NCBI GenBank assembly: GCA_958430865.1
Contig: CAUDNR010004065.1
Coordinates: 13,988-70,819, forward strand
Direction of reading: 5' to 3'
Length of the DNA: 56,832 nucleotides
Source: Entrophospora sp. SA101
Taxonomy: Eukaryota; Glomeromycota; Glomeromycetes; Entrophosporales; Entrophosporaceae
The translations under genes and the position numbers were made by a program. Of this stretch, positions 47,960-56,832 are shown in pieces (within the stretch, counting starts at the first letter, position 1; the number at the start of each line of letters is the position of its first letter). Below the pieces are notes generated by a model that searched no databases, was not told the origin of the DNA, and was given only the letters and a program-made list of their open reading frames with translations.

Positions 47960-48770
47960 ACTCAAACAGGATGACACAATCTGAAGTTTGGAAACATTTC
48001 TAAAAAATACAGGTAAAGGTCATTATAGTGCAAGATGTTATTGTACTAAATCATATAACCGTGGAGAACCATAAAAATTATTGGCACATCTAGCAAACCA
48101 CTGTATGGGTTGTAATAAACCAGAAAAAAATGAAAAGCAAATTTACAAAAAAAATCCTAACATTGATGGACAAACCAATATAACAAAAGAACGTGAAGAT
48201 CCAACCAATAGATCTCTAATTAAGGCATTTGCCTGCTGTAACATTCCTTTTCGTGTAATTGAGCATCTCTATTTTATTACAATGACAACATACCAGCCTT
48301 CATAATAATAAAGAAAAGTATTATCACAAGGATCGTTAAATATAGAAGTTGCAAATGTTAATCAAAAAAGAAATTCAATATTAGAAAAAGCAGAAAATTT
48401 AAAATTGGATTTTATCATAATTTATTTTGGATTATTTTAGATTGAAGACTTTTATGTTTTATGTCTAGTCATCTCTCAAATATACTTCAGTTTGGAATTT
48501 TATTATCCACACACATACTAGAAAACAATTTTGTATCAATCGAAAGATTTTTTCATGGAGTTGACTATATTGCCGATCAAATTGAAGGTGTGGTTAATAG
48601 AATAGGATCAAATAAATTTTCTGCGATTGTCAATGATAATGCTTGCAAATTTACAGAAGGCAAGAAAAACAATATCAAAAATTCCCTAAATATTGAATAT
48701 TAGATGCATTGCCCATTGTATCATAAATTTGCCAAATATTTCAAGAAATCATATTGTGCTTTAATGAAGC
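47960..48770 (+). pseudogene. hAT-type transposase remnant with BED zinc finger
   Basis: Fragments in shifting plus-strand frames read SEVWKHF, NTGKGHYSARCYCTKSYNRG, LLAHLANHCMGCNKPEK (together a BED finger: W...F, C-C, L..HL...C), then RSLIKAFACCNIPFRVIEH, and 250 bp on IEGVVNRIGSNKFSAIVNDN, which is the RNase-H-like DxxxN region typical of hAT transposases. After that comes a shifted MHCPLYHKFAKYF stretch, matching the C(I)AH segment. Internal stops and deletions make it a pseudogene. Confidence 0.8.
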
Positions 48771-49479
48771 TATAATATAAAAGGCGGCGGCTCTTTAAAA
48801 AGTATATTATAATTCATTTGACCTCTGCATATAAAACTGTGAACTCGGCAATTGGGCTCCGACCTTGCTTTGACCTAGTAGCATTAAAAATCGATGCATA
48901 ATATTTATAATTATGGTTATTAACATATCTATAAGCTGATCTTGAGAGAAAATGTTAGTTCGATACTCCAAATAATAAAACCTGCTCTTTGTTAAAGAAT
49001 TGGCTCTTTTAATGGCTTTAGGTTCGATCAAAAGTAAACAAACAGCACCAAAATGATTATTGATAACAGATTACTATTAATTAGATTTATAGAACCCAAC
49101 CAATTTGTGCTAAGATTGATGATGTCATGTGAATGAATTAAATACTACTTGCACTCTGATGTAATATTTGAAACAATTAAGATCAATTAATTTACATATT
49201 TATATTTGATTATAATATGAATCAGTTATAACTAAAGGTCTTGTCCTAGTATTTTTAGTGCAATTGGTAAATTTATATCTTTTGTACTTTTTACAAATAA
49301 GTATTGAGTAATAATAGTTTGTGTGTGTAATAGCATAAATCGTTTTTACCCTCGTTATAACGAATTTTATATATTTTTATATACGGAGCAAAAAAGTTCA
49401 TTATAACACGTATCCTTCAACATTAATTTTTGTTCATAATACTTTGTCATTTAGCAAATTATTACTTGTAATAAAATAT
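48771..49479. other. Decayed sequence between hAT and kinase remnants
   Basis: No gene. A minus-strand frame (48807-49031) has no recognisable domain. CCTCGTTATAACGAATTT at about 49349 resembles words near 28296 and the ends of the 28-kb MITEs, and could be a MITE fragment. Confidence 0.3.
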
Positions 49480-49718
49480 CTTCAAATAAAAAAAATCTAT
49501 GGAATTGTGACATGGATTGCACCTGAGCTATCTAGAAATTGATACGATATTTATAGTGTTGGGATGAAATATTTGCAGGCCATCCACCATTTGATGATAG
49601 AGGTCATAATCATCATTTAATTTTCGATGTATGTGAACGCTCACGACCACCAATATTACCTGAAGTGGATCCATCTAAAAGACCAACTATTCTATATAGA
49701 GATTTGGGATTTTGCTGA
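49480..49718 (+). pseudogene. Fragment of a TKL-type protein kinase
   Basis: One frame reads IYGIVTWIAPELSRN, a stop, then YDIYSVGM; a second frame reads AGHPPFDDRGHNHHLIFDVC, ERSRPPILPE, VDPSKRPTI. These are kinase subdomains VIII (APE), IX (DIYSVGM), X and XI (RPT). The N-lobe and catalytic loop are missing and the segment between subdomains X and XI is shortened. It resembles the tyrosine-kinase-like families that are expanded in mycorrhizal fungi. Confidence 0.85.
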
Positions 49719-49970
49719 AAATAACAAAGAAAATTTTAAAAATGAATGAAAGCTTAAAAATTATACAAGTAGCAACAGTTCATTAAATAATCTTGATATT
49801 AACTCTATTTTCTTAAACGTAGATTTCAACAAAGGTAAATAAAAACAAGTTTCATTAATTATTAACAATCTTTTTGAACATTAGATTCTGGTAATAAGAT
49901 GTTGAAACATCAATGTATCATTAATTCCTTAATTTAATCTCCACTATAAATTTATTTATCTTTTATCTTT

Positions 49971-50243
49971 TTATTTTATTTCTGAAATAATAAATTTTTT
50001 TTTTACAATTTTTAATTCTTGTTCCGGAGCAGATAAATATTTTGAATCGAAGTTTTTCTTTTTCCTTGTTGATTGTTGATTTTCCTTTTGATTCTCTCGT
50101 TTGTATAATGGTGGAAACATCATTTGTGGTATATACTGAGAACTTTCTTCTGAGTATATGCTGACTCTATTAACCAGTTCTTTAAACTTAAAATTATTTC
50201 CACACCCGTAGATGGTCCACTGAAAGCCACTCTTCGAGTATGA
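49971..50243 (-). pseudogene. Open minus-strand fragment, 90 codons, no start
   Basis: The frame reads QWTIYGCGNNFKFKELVNRV, EESSQYIPQMMFPPLYKREN, then a Gln/Lys/Asn-rich tail ending KKKFIISEIK-stop. It may be the last exon of a gene whose upstream part is lost. I do not recognise the family. Confidence 0.25.
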
Positions 50244-50704
50244 CTACTATCCTAAACACTCCACTGGCAATCTTCCATTCCTTCCTGGTGAGAGGGTATT
50301 TAAAATTAACTTGTTTCTTGCAAATAACTTTAGCTTGAAAGAAAAGATAGGCTCAATCATACATATTTATCTTTTCCCAGATTCCCGAGAAGATTAATAC
50401 CAAGAAGTATGAGAGAATTGAGCTGACAATGTTCGTTACAAAATAGTGAACTGTGTTCATGTCATTTACCGAATTATTAAAAAAGTGAGTTCCTCATATA
50501 TAGGAATATGACTTTAAACAATTTTCCTTAATTATTATATTGCAGTGATGACTTAAATTACGGTTTGTGTTGGTTCTTTAAATTAATAATAATAAATAAA
50601 TAAAATCCGATTTATCAAAGTGCCGTACAAACATATGTTGGCATGGTGTGCATGGTTGGTAACACAGCAAAAGCTCACATTGCGTTCTCAGTTGTGAGCT
50701 TGTT

Positions 50705-50800
50705 TATTTTACGAAATTATCCTGCTTACTGTCTCTTTCTTGTACCTAGAAAGCTTCGGCGAATCTGTAAGCACACTTTATGGTACAAATAACAACGAAT
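50705..50800 (+). repeat. LTR-like dispersed repeat, partial copy D
   Basis: Carries TTTATTTTACGAAATTATCC, TGTCTCTTTCTTGTACCTAG and GAATCTGTAAGCACACTTTA, the head of the family seen at 6.6, 16.7 and 18.0 kb. Confidence 0.6.
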
Positions 50801-51531
50801 TTAATTATTTTTGTTCCGCTAATACTAATTATAAAAACGAATGGGGCTATGTCACATGTCTACGCAAGAACAAAAATTCATTTATTTTAAGTTGGGATTG
50901 GGATTGCAAAGAGCAAAAAAAATGCATCATTCACGTCAAGACAGTAGTCTATTTATTAAATCCAAATAGGAAAGTCGTCCCCACATTTTTTTTTGAAAAA
51001 TTTGAGTATTTCATGTGACAAAAATCGGATCTTAATCTTTATTATCATCCTCAAAAAATGATGATTCATTGTTGTTTGTTACTTGTTGCTATAATAATAA
51101 CGCTTTCTCATAATTGATGGATAATCATATATTACAAATGTAACCAATCAAACCAATTAATGAATTTTTATCTAAATAAAATAAACAATAAAAATTAACA
51201 AAAGAGAGAGGTTATGTCACGAAGGGTCAATACATCCAGCATGAGCCACCAGCAAGGGTTTCACTATCTCACTTGCTGGACTTTAATAACACATTTAAGT
51301 GAGTCACATGGTTGTATCCCGAGATGAGTACTAGTAATGGAAAAGTGAGTCTTATATGCCAACTTTTTTCAAGTTGTGTATGAGATTTATACAGTTTGCA
51401 ACATTTCATTGAACAAATTCTATTCCATAATTTTTATTGTGTAATCTAAAAAATAAAAATTCAAAATAATTCAATAGAAAAAAGTAGAGTTGATGATAGG
51501 TTGCGAGTTTGTGGAAGTAACGTTAAATGCA
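50801..51531. other. Intergenic sequence before array B
   Basis: An open stretch at 50740-51018 overlaps the repeat and lacks domain support. The rest is AT-rich with a GTGAGTC word near 51299. Nothing else recognised. Confidence 0.35.
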
Positions 51532-51915
51532 AGATGTATGACAACGTACAAAGCTTCCAAAGAAGTTTGTAAAATATACTGATGAACATTTGTCAATTAT
51601 TCAATAGTTTGTATAGGTGCAATCAAAGTAAGTGTACAGGATCTAAGAAGTTTGCAAATCAAGTTTTGCAAATGAACGTTTTATCAATTATTCAATAATC
51701 ATATAGGTGGGTTTGATCGAAGTAAGTGTTAAGTCGAGATCTATGAAGCTGTTTGTAAAATATGTTTAATGAACACTTTATCAATTATTAAATAATCATA
51801 TAGGCGGATTTGATCAAAGTAAGTGTTAGACAAGATCTATGAAGCCTGCAAAACGAATGTTCATCAATTATTCAATAATCATATCGGCGGGTTTGATTGA
51901 AGTACAGTATTTTTT
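51532..51915 (-). repeat. Minisatellite array B, inverted relative to array A
   Basis: About four diverged units of 93-108 bp (landmarks at 51532, 51640, 51739, 51834). Each reads AAGATCTATGAAG, AAAATGAACGTTTTATCAAT-like, TTATTCAATAATCATATAGG and GATCGAAGTAAGTGTT, which is the reverse complement of the array A unit. It is more diverged than array A. Confidence 0.85.
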
Positions 51916-52647
51916 TTTTTACGTTAATTAATTGACGAGCATTATACATAAAAAGCTTGAAATTAATCGACGAATTTAGCTAAAAAGTTAAACTCGGCCA
52001 TAAAACGTAAAATAGTCGATACTGACCGAAAGGATGCATTCGCAGTATGTAATTCTCATCAAATACTATTGATTCAGTAAACCAGTCCAGTCTTTTGAGA
52101 ACGGATCAACTCAACCCTAACTTAAATTATGTGCAAAAAAAATTTGTTGTGCTACATAACGATAAATAAAGTAAACTTTTCATTTTTCATTTTTCATTAA
52201 TTTTGATAATTTTTCACTAACTAATTTTTCAATATTTTTCTTTTCATTTTCGTCATCAATGTAAGGGTATTTTCATCAATCAGTTGGTGTTTATTTTGGT
52301 TGCACCCATCATTGGATCAAAGTAGGATCTCACCAATATTTTAATATCCCTTTTTTCCAAAAGCTTTTAACCTCCAAAAGACAAACTCTTTTTCAAAGAA
52401 GAAATGGCTTAGATAGCTGTCATCCAAATCAGCAGGTTTCCCCTTGACCATTTCTTTGATGAGGCAATTATTTGATTCATTAGCAGTGCAGATTAGATTG
52501 GTTTTGGACAAATAGTATCTTTAAATTCATATCTGGCAAAAGGATGGATATATTGTAAGGATGTTTAAGAGGTCCATCGGAGTGGGTGCTGATGCTGGAA
52601 ATGATAAGCCTTCAATATGTTTTCCGGTTTTTGATAATTTGAATTCA

Positions 52648-52878
52648 TTAAATGGCCCATTGGACTTTTTTATTAGAATCTTCAAAAAGAAAATGTTGAA
52701 GTTTTATAATACCATCCAACTTTTTAAATATAGATTTAATATCAAAGTCTTTCCCACTTTTATCATAACATTGTATCTTTTCACAACATCCACAATCTAT
52801 ACCGCTTGTATCTTGATATAATTTTTTAATCAATCCAAAACTGCCATCACATTTTAATTTGACATGCCCAGGAATCAT
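52648..52878 (-). pseudogene. Possible decayed coding fragment with Cys pairs
   Basis: A 76-codon frame from ATG at 52878 reads HVKLKCDGSFGLIKKLYQDT, IDCGCCEKIQCYDKSGKDF and ends DSNKKVQWAI-stop. The composition looks protein-like and it lies inside the transposon-rich tract. The family is not recognised; a mobile-element remnant is the likely source. Confidence 0.3.
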
Positions 52879-55344
52879 GAAATTTTTTCATAACAATTAG
52901 AACAATAAAATCAAACAGTTATATTATTCTTATTTTGCCTGTTCACCAGCATTATCACAGGGTAGTCTTCAGATGCTTTCCACCTTCTTAATTTCAAACT
53001 AACTGTGCCATTAGATCCTTTCCTATCAATTCATTCTCGTCAAAGTGTAGTTAATTTGATCATGAGCTGCTTCATCTTGAATATCAAATAGATGAACCTT
53101 TCAAGGACTAAGATAATAATAGATCTTACCTATTGATCAGAATATGGTACATGGACGTTTTGTGCTAAATAATTAACACTGCAATGCTGTATCTTACACA
53201 TGATTCTGACCAGCTTTTCTTTCTCTCTCAATCACTAAAGAATTACTGCTATCCTTAAAAGAAGATTTGATTAGTGAATTGATTACATCATTAAAGGAAA
53301 ACATAAGTCTGTTGTTAACCAAGAAAATACAATAAATTCCAAGTACCCCAAGCTAAATTATCCAATCAGCAGTCACTCTCCCTTCTACTTTGTTGATGAG
53401 ATGAGAACATTTTTACTTGATAAAACTTATGCCACGCCAGCTTCCGAATGCACCAGTGACTTAAAAAATAAAGGATGAAGATTTTTGAAAAGGTAGCAGC
53501 AGAACAAAAATGCAAACATATTGCCTATACAAAGAGAGAAAAGGTTAACGGTAAGTCTATTTGGTTGTGGTCAGCAGTTACAACTTTAATATTCAGTCTA
53601 TAGCTATTATTATTTATTATTTATTATTTTCTCAAAAACTAAAAAGAAAAGATAGATAATTTACCTATTTTACCTTGAGAGGACAGTTATGTAATCATGA
53701 GATTTTATCCCGCATTATTTTTCTTCTATTTTTATTAAGCAATTGCTCACTTTCATTCTGCTTTCTTTTCCTAATGCTTATTGTTTTTTCTTTCTTCTTG
53801 GTAAACTTCATAGGTAATTTTCATTTTCCTTCGATGATCTTCAAGTGCTTGTCAGTTAATTTAAATATATGGGAGCTTTTTTAAAAGTACTTTTAATAGT
53901 ACTGTAATTCTTGGTTGGGATTCTATGACGTGGATTTTATGTAAATTAGTTTCATATTATATTTTATATAAGGATGGTCCTATATATTATTTAGGAAGCG
54001 GGAAAAATATCTTGTAAGTATATTCCTCAAAACAAATTTATAAAAAAACTTGTATCAATTTGTCAAAGAGAAGAAGACACCCCCAAGAAAATGTAGAAAA
54101 GTTGCAAGCGTCTGGCTTAAAAAGGTAAAGTCGTTATAGTCCAAAATGTGATTTAATCCAAAGGTACTTGTTATTAAGTCTAAAAACCAGTCTTCGATAA
54201 AATTGAGCAGGTGAATGAAGAAACTTGAGCTGAAATGGGAAACTTTTGCAAGAAAGTATTAAGAAAGTTAAGGATAAAACTGGAAACTGGGAATTTTGTA
54301 GTTCACTTTTCCTTGGAGGAAATAAGTGGCCTACTGTGAAAGGATGTCTTAGGATTACAAATGCAACTTGTTCCCTTTAAAAAAGAAAAATTTATTTATC
54401 TACAAGAAGACAGGAGGTAGACAAAGAGAGTATATAAAAATCGCTAACAGGTTAAAAAATCCCGACAACTAACTGTATGCAAAAGGAAAAGACACTGGGA
54501 AATAACCCAATAAAAAGAAAGAATTGAAGGAAACACAGCACTTATCTAATCTACTTACTATATGTTTGGACTAACTACTCCAATTATCTTGCATGGAGGG
54601 AAAGAAAAGGATTGAATGATTAAAGGAATTATATAACTGATTTCACATCACATTTATTACACAATATTACAATTGTGGTATCGAACATTTTTACACACGG
54701 AAATTATTCTGTGGCGTTATGTTCACTGGTACTATTTCTTCTTGCGTATGAATTTTGATATGCGATATGGTAGATAGTTAAGTCTTCTTTGCTTTAATCA
54801 AGGCTCAGTTAGTCACTTATCACTTTATACAATTCATTAATGCTAGGCCAAAACCCTGACCGAAATCCTAGATAACAAATTGTTTTTAAAATCTTTGTGA
54901 CACGTGTCCTAGAATCTAATGTTTTCAAATTGACAAAAGGGTGCTTTTGTCAAAACATTTAATATCAGTATAATCAAGCAGTTTCTTTGCGAGAAATTAA
55001 CTTTTTAGTCCCGAACAATCGCGCGCAGACTGTATAATTTATATCACGTGAAATGCCCAGCAAATTTTTTGATGAAGCTTGAAGCTTTTTTTATTTAATT
55101 ATATATAACAAATAACAAAAAAGAAATAAAAAATATACCAACGATAGATATATATATACATATATAAAACTTAGATGTATTTAATTACTTACAATGAAGA
55201 TGTAAAAAAAAAAAATAATCATTTTAAGAATAATGATGCTAAACAAAAATAAAGAAGGGAAAGTTAATTCATTTTTTTGTGTTTTGTATTGCGCGTTTAA
55301 AATATTCAATAAAAAAATTATACTTGTAATTACATCAATAACAA
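52879..55344. other. Gene-poor region before the HMG gene
   Basis: About 2.5 kb with no supportable gene. Short open stretches (for example 53675-53884, hydrophobic Phe/Leu-rich) lack splice or domain support. ATATCACGTGAAATG near 55044 contains a CACGTG palindrome. Confidence 0.4.
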
Positions 55345-56328
55345 TTACTGGATATTTTCATTGTTATTATCCAAAAGATCAAACAATGGCGCCAAAGGCT
55401 CTTGTTCGCATGTAGTAAACTCAATCAACGGAGAAGTGTTGAAATTTGCGTCTTTACTTTTATCGTCTATGTGATATTTTGCGGTGTCATAAAAAGTCTC
55501 CACTAAACATGGATCTCTTAAAACGTTCTTATTATCGAATGAACTATTTAAAAAAATGTTTTTTTCACATGAAAAAATTGGTAATGACTCTATTGTCAAA
55601 TGAGGAGGAGAGGGTGGCAACGAAAAGTAAGGTGATGAGGATGATGATGGTGAAGAATATGGGGAACGGGGTGAGTGAGCCAAAGAGGAAGGCCCCGAAT
55701 AAAACCCATGAGGATGAGATATAGAAGGGGGAGATGTCATGTCATTCATTGATAACAAATAAACATTTTCATGATATGCATTATGATGATAGTTGGCATC
55801 GCCGTTATTATTTTTGTTGCTGTTGCAACTGGTTGGTGTCACGGTTTGAAATGATTTTTGAAACGACTGTTGCGTTATGATATTATTTTCATTTATAATA
55901 AATGTAATTTGTGGCTCGTATGTTTCTTCGTCTAAATTAGATGTCGTTGCTGTTGAGAGGTGAGCAAACGACGTAACCTTACACATTGGAAGGTTTAACG
56001 AGCTGACAATTTCTGACACTGTTTTATCTGAAGTTCTTGATTTTTCTTTAACTGCCAGCTGATACCAAAAAGTTTTAATGGCGTTTGGCTCGTGCTTCCA
56101 TAATTCTGATATTTTTTTAGAGGCCACCCTCATATTTGTTGGGGATTTGTTGGATTTATTTATTATTGTGTTTTGCATGTATGTTCTATACAAGATAAAA
56201 CTGTTTGGTGGACGTGGTTTTTTTGTCTTTTGGAATTTTCTGAGGCGTCTTCTCTCCCTTCTCCGTGCATTCCTATCCATTTTTAATTTCAGGTCTTTCA
56301 ATTCTTTGAGGTCGTTTGACAAAGACAT
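55345..56328 (-). CDS. HMG-box transcription factor, MATA_HMG-like
   Basis: A sequence-specific HMG-box DNA-binding protein of the mating-type/Sox-like (MATA_HMG) class. A single exon encodes 327 aa. The N-terminus is basic (RNARRRERRRLRKFQKTK). The HMG box spans about residues 37-106: KKPRPPNSFILYRTYMQNTI, then NMRVASKKISELWKHEP and IKTFWYQLAVKEKSR. The PRPPNSFILYR start, the S..I..LW core and the W of helix 3 are those of MATA_HMG proteins. The rest is a low-complexity, probably activating or disordered region with a Ser/Pro-rich stretch (HSPRSPYSSPSSSSSP) and an acidic C-terminus. Such genes are numerous in Glomeromycotina, so presence alone does not mark a mating-type locus. The first Met (56328) precedes the basic block and is the natural start. 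Confidence 0.9.
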   Translation of the reverse strand: MSLSNDLKELKDLKLKMDRNARRRERRRLRKFQKTKKPRPPNSFILYRTYMQNTIINKSNKSPTNMRVASKKISELWKHEPNAIKTFWYQLAVKEKSRTSDKTVSEIVSSLNLPMCKVTSFAHLSTATTSNLDEETYEPQITFIINENNIITQQSFQKSFQTVTPTSCNSNKNNNGDANYHHNAYHENVYLLSMNDMTSPPSISHPHGFYSGPSSLAHSPRSPYSSPSSSSSPYFSLPPSPPHLTIESLPIFSCEKNIFLNSSFDNKNVLRDPCLVETFYDTAKYHIDDKSKDANFNTSPLIEFTTCEQEPLAPLFDLLDNNNENIQ

Positions 56329-56832
56329 TATTTGATTTTTTTATCTTTTGAATTTTATTTGCAAATATTTTTTTTTAAAAAAAAAACCTTTCAAATGCTT
56401 ACTAATAAGTATTTTTTTATTTTAAAGTTGTTTTCTTGGGTCAAAAAATAAAATATATTTATAAAACTATTCACATGATTCTGTAATGTTACGCCGCTTC
56501 CCAAATTGGCTATTTTTAAAAAGTTATTGTTGCTACTTTTAGAATTTATTTATGAATTTTAATTTATAAAACATAAAAAATCTCCAATTTGTCGAACTTT
56601 ACACAACGTTTCTCTCTTTTTATCCTTAATGAAAAATTTATTATTTCCAAAAAGCAACTTTCAATTTCCAGATAAACAAAGTACGTAACCCTTTGAAAAT
56701 CATAAAAGTTTAGACCAATCGATTATTACCTTAAAAATCGCATTCAACTGTCGATGGCAATTTTTTTTACTCGCTTATTTAATATATGAGAAATTATAAA
56801 AAAAAAAAGAAGATCATCAAATCTTGGATTTT
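56329..56832. other. Upstream region of the HMG gene
   Basis: AT-rich sequence with poly-T and poly-A runs directly before the ATG. No further gene is seen before the right edge. Confidence 0.4.

Noticed and set aside
56078..56335. Plus-strand open frame antisense to the HMG gene
   Set aside because: Antisense of the HMG box; hydrophobic translation arises from the basic Arg/Lys codons of the real gene.

Overview
The window reads as AT-rich nuclear DNA of a filamentous fungus. Protein-coding genes are broken by many short introns (mostly 60-110 bp, GT-AG, very T/A-rich) and intergenic stretches are long and full of decayed transposons. The gene set (class-III-like eIF4E, Rco1-type PHD protein, Dopey, TRAPPC13, an intronless HMG-box protein), the decayed kinase and hAT/Tc1 fragments, and the extreme AT bias together suggest an arbuscular mycorrhizal fungus (Glomeromycotina, Rhizophagus-like). 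That placement is an inference from style and family content, not a proof.

Layout. 1-3012 (+): the C-terminal half of a Neo1/ATP9-type phospholipid flippase, running off the left edge. 3392-5578 (-): mitochondrial ACOT9-like acyl-CoA thioesterase. 5.6-10.2 kb: repeats (a TA-flanked MITE, an LTR-like dispersed repeat, a snap-back element) and broken coding fragments. 10203-11878 (-): eIF4E-family cap-binding protein. 11.9-14.9 kb: gene-poor. 14927-16282 (-): mitochondrial adenylate kinase. 16.3-19.4 kb: inverted dispersed repeats. 19429-21318 (-): Arp1/centractin of dynactin. 23113-25045 (-): cytochrome P450. 25-29.5 kb: repeats, including two near-identical MITEs in opposite orientation. 29519-31008 (+): two-PHD Rco1-like chromatin protein. 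31885-39326 (+): Dopey/DOP1 in 22 exons. 39618-41043 (-): TRAPPC13. 41695-42825 (+): intronless coiled-coil protein of unknown function. 43-55 kb: a 12-kb transposon graveyard with Tc1-like, hAT and protein-kinase remnants and two facing minisatellite arrays. 55345-56328 (-): HMG-box (MATA_HMG-like) protein.

Intron-exon structures were assembled by hand. In each multi-exon gene the reading frame closes across all proposed junctions, and the spliced lengths agree with the families where a family length is known (for example 375 aa for Arp1).

Functionally, several genes concern membrane traffic: a Neo1-type flippase, Dopey (known in yeast to act in a Neo1-Dop1-Mon2 complex), a TRAPP subunit and a dynactin subunit. 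Whether this proximity means anything is an open question raised in the findings. No tRNA, rRNA or CRISPR array was seen.
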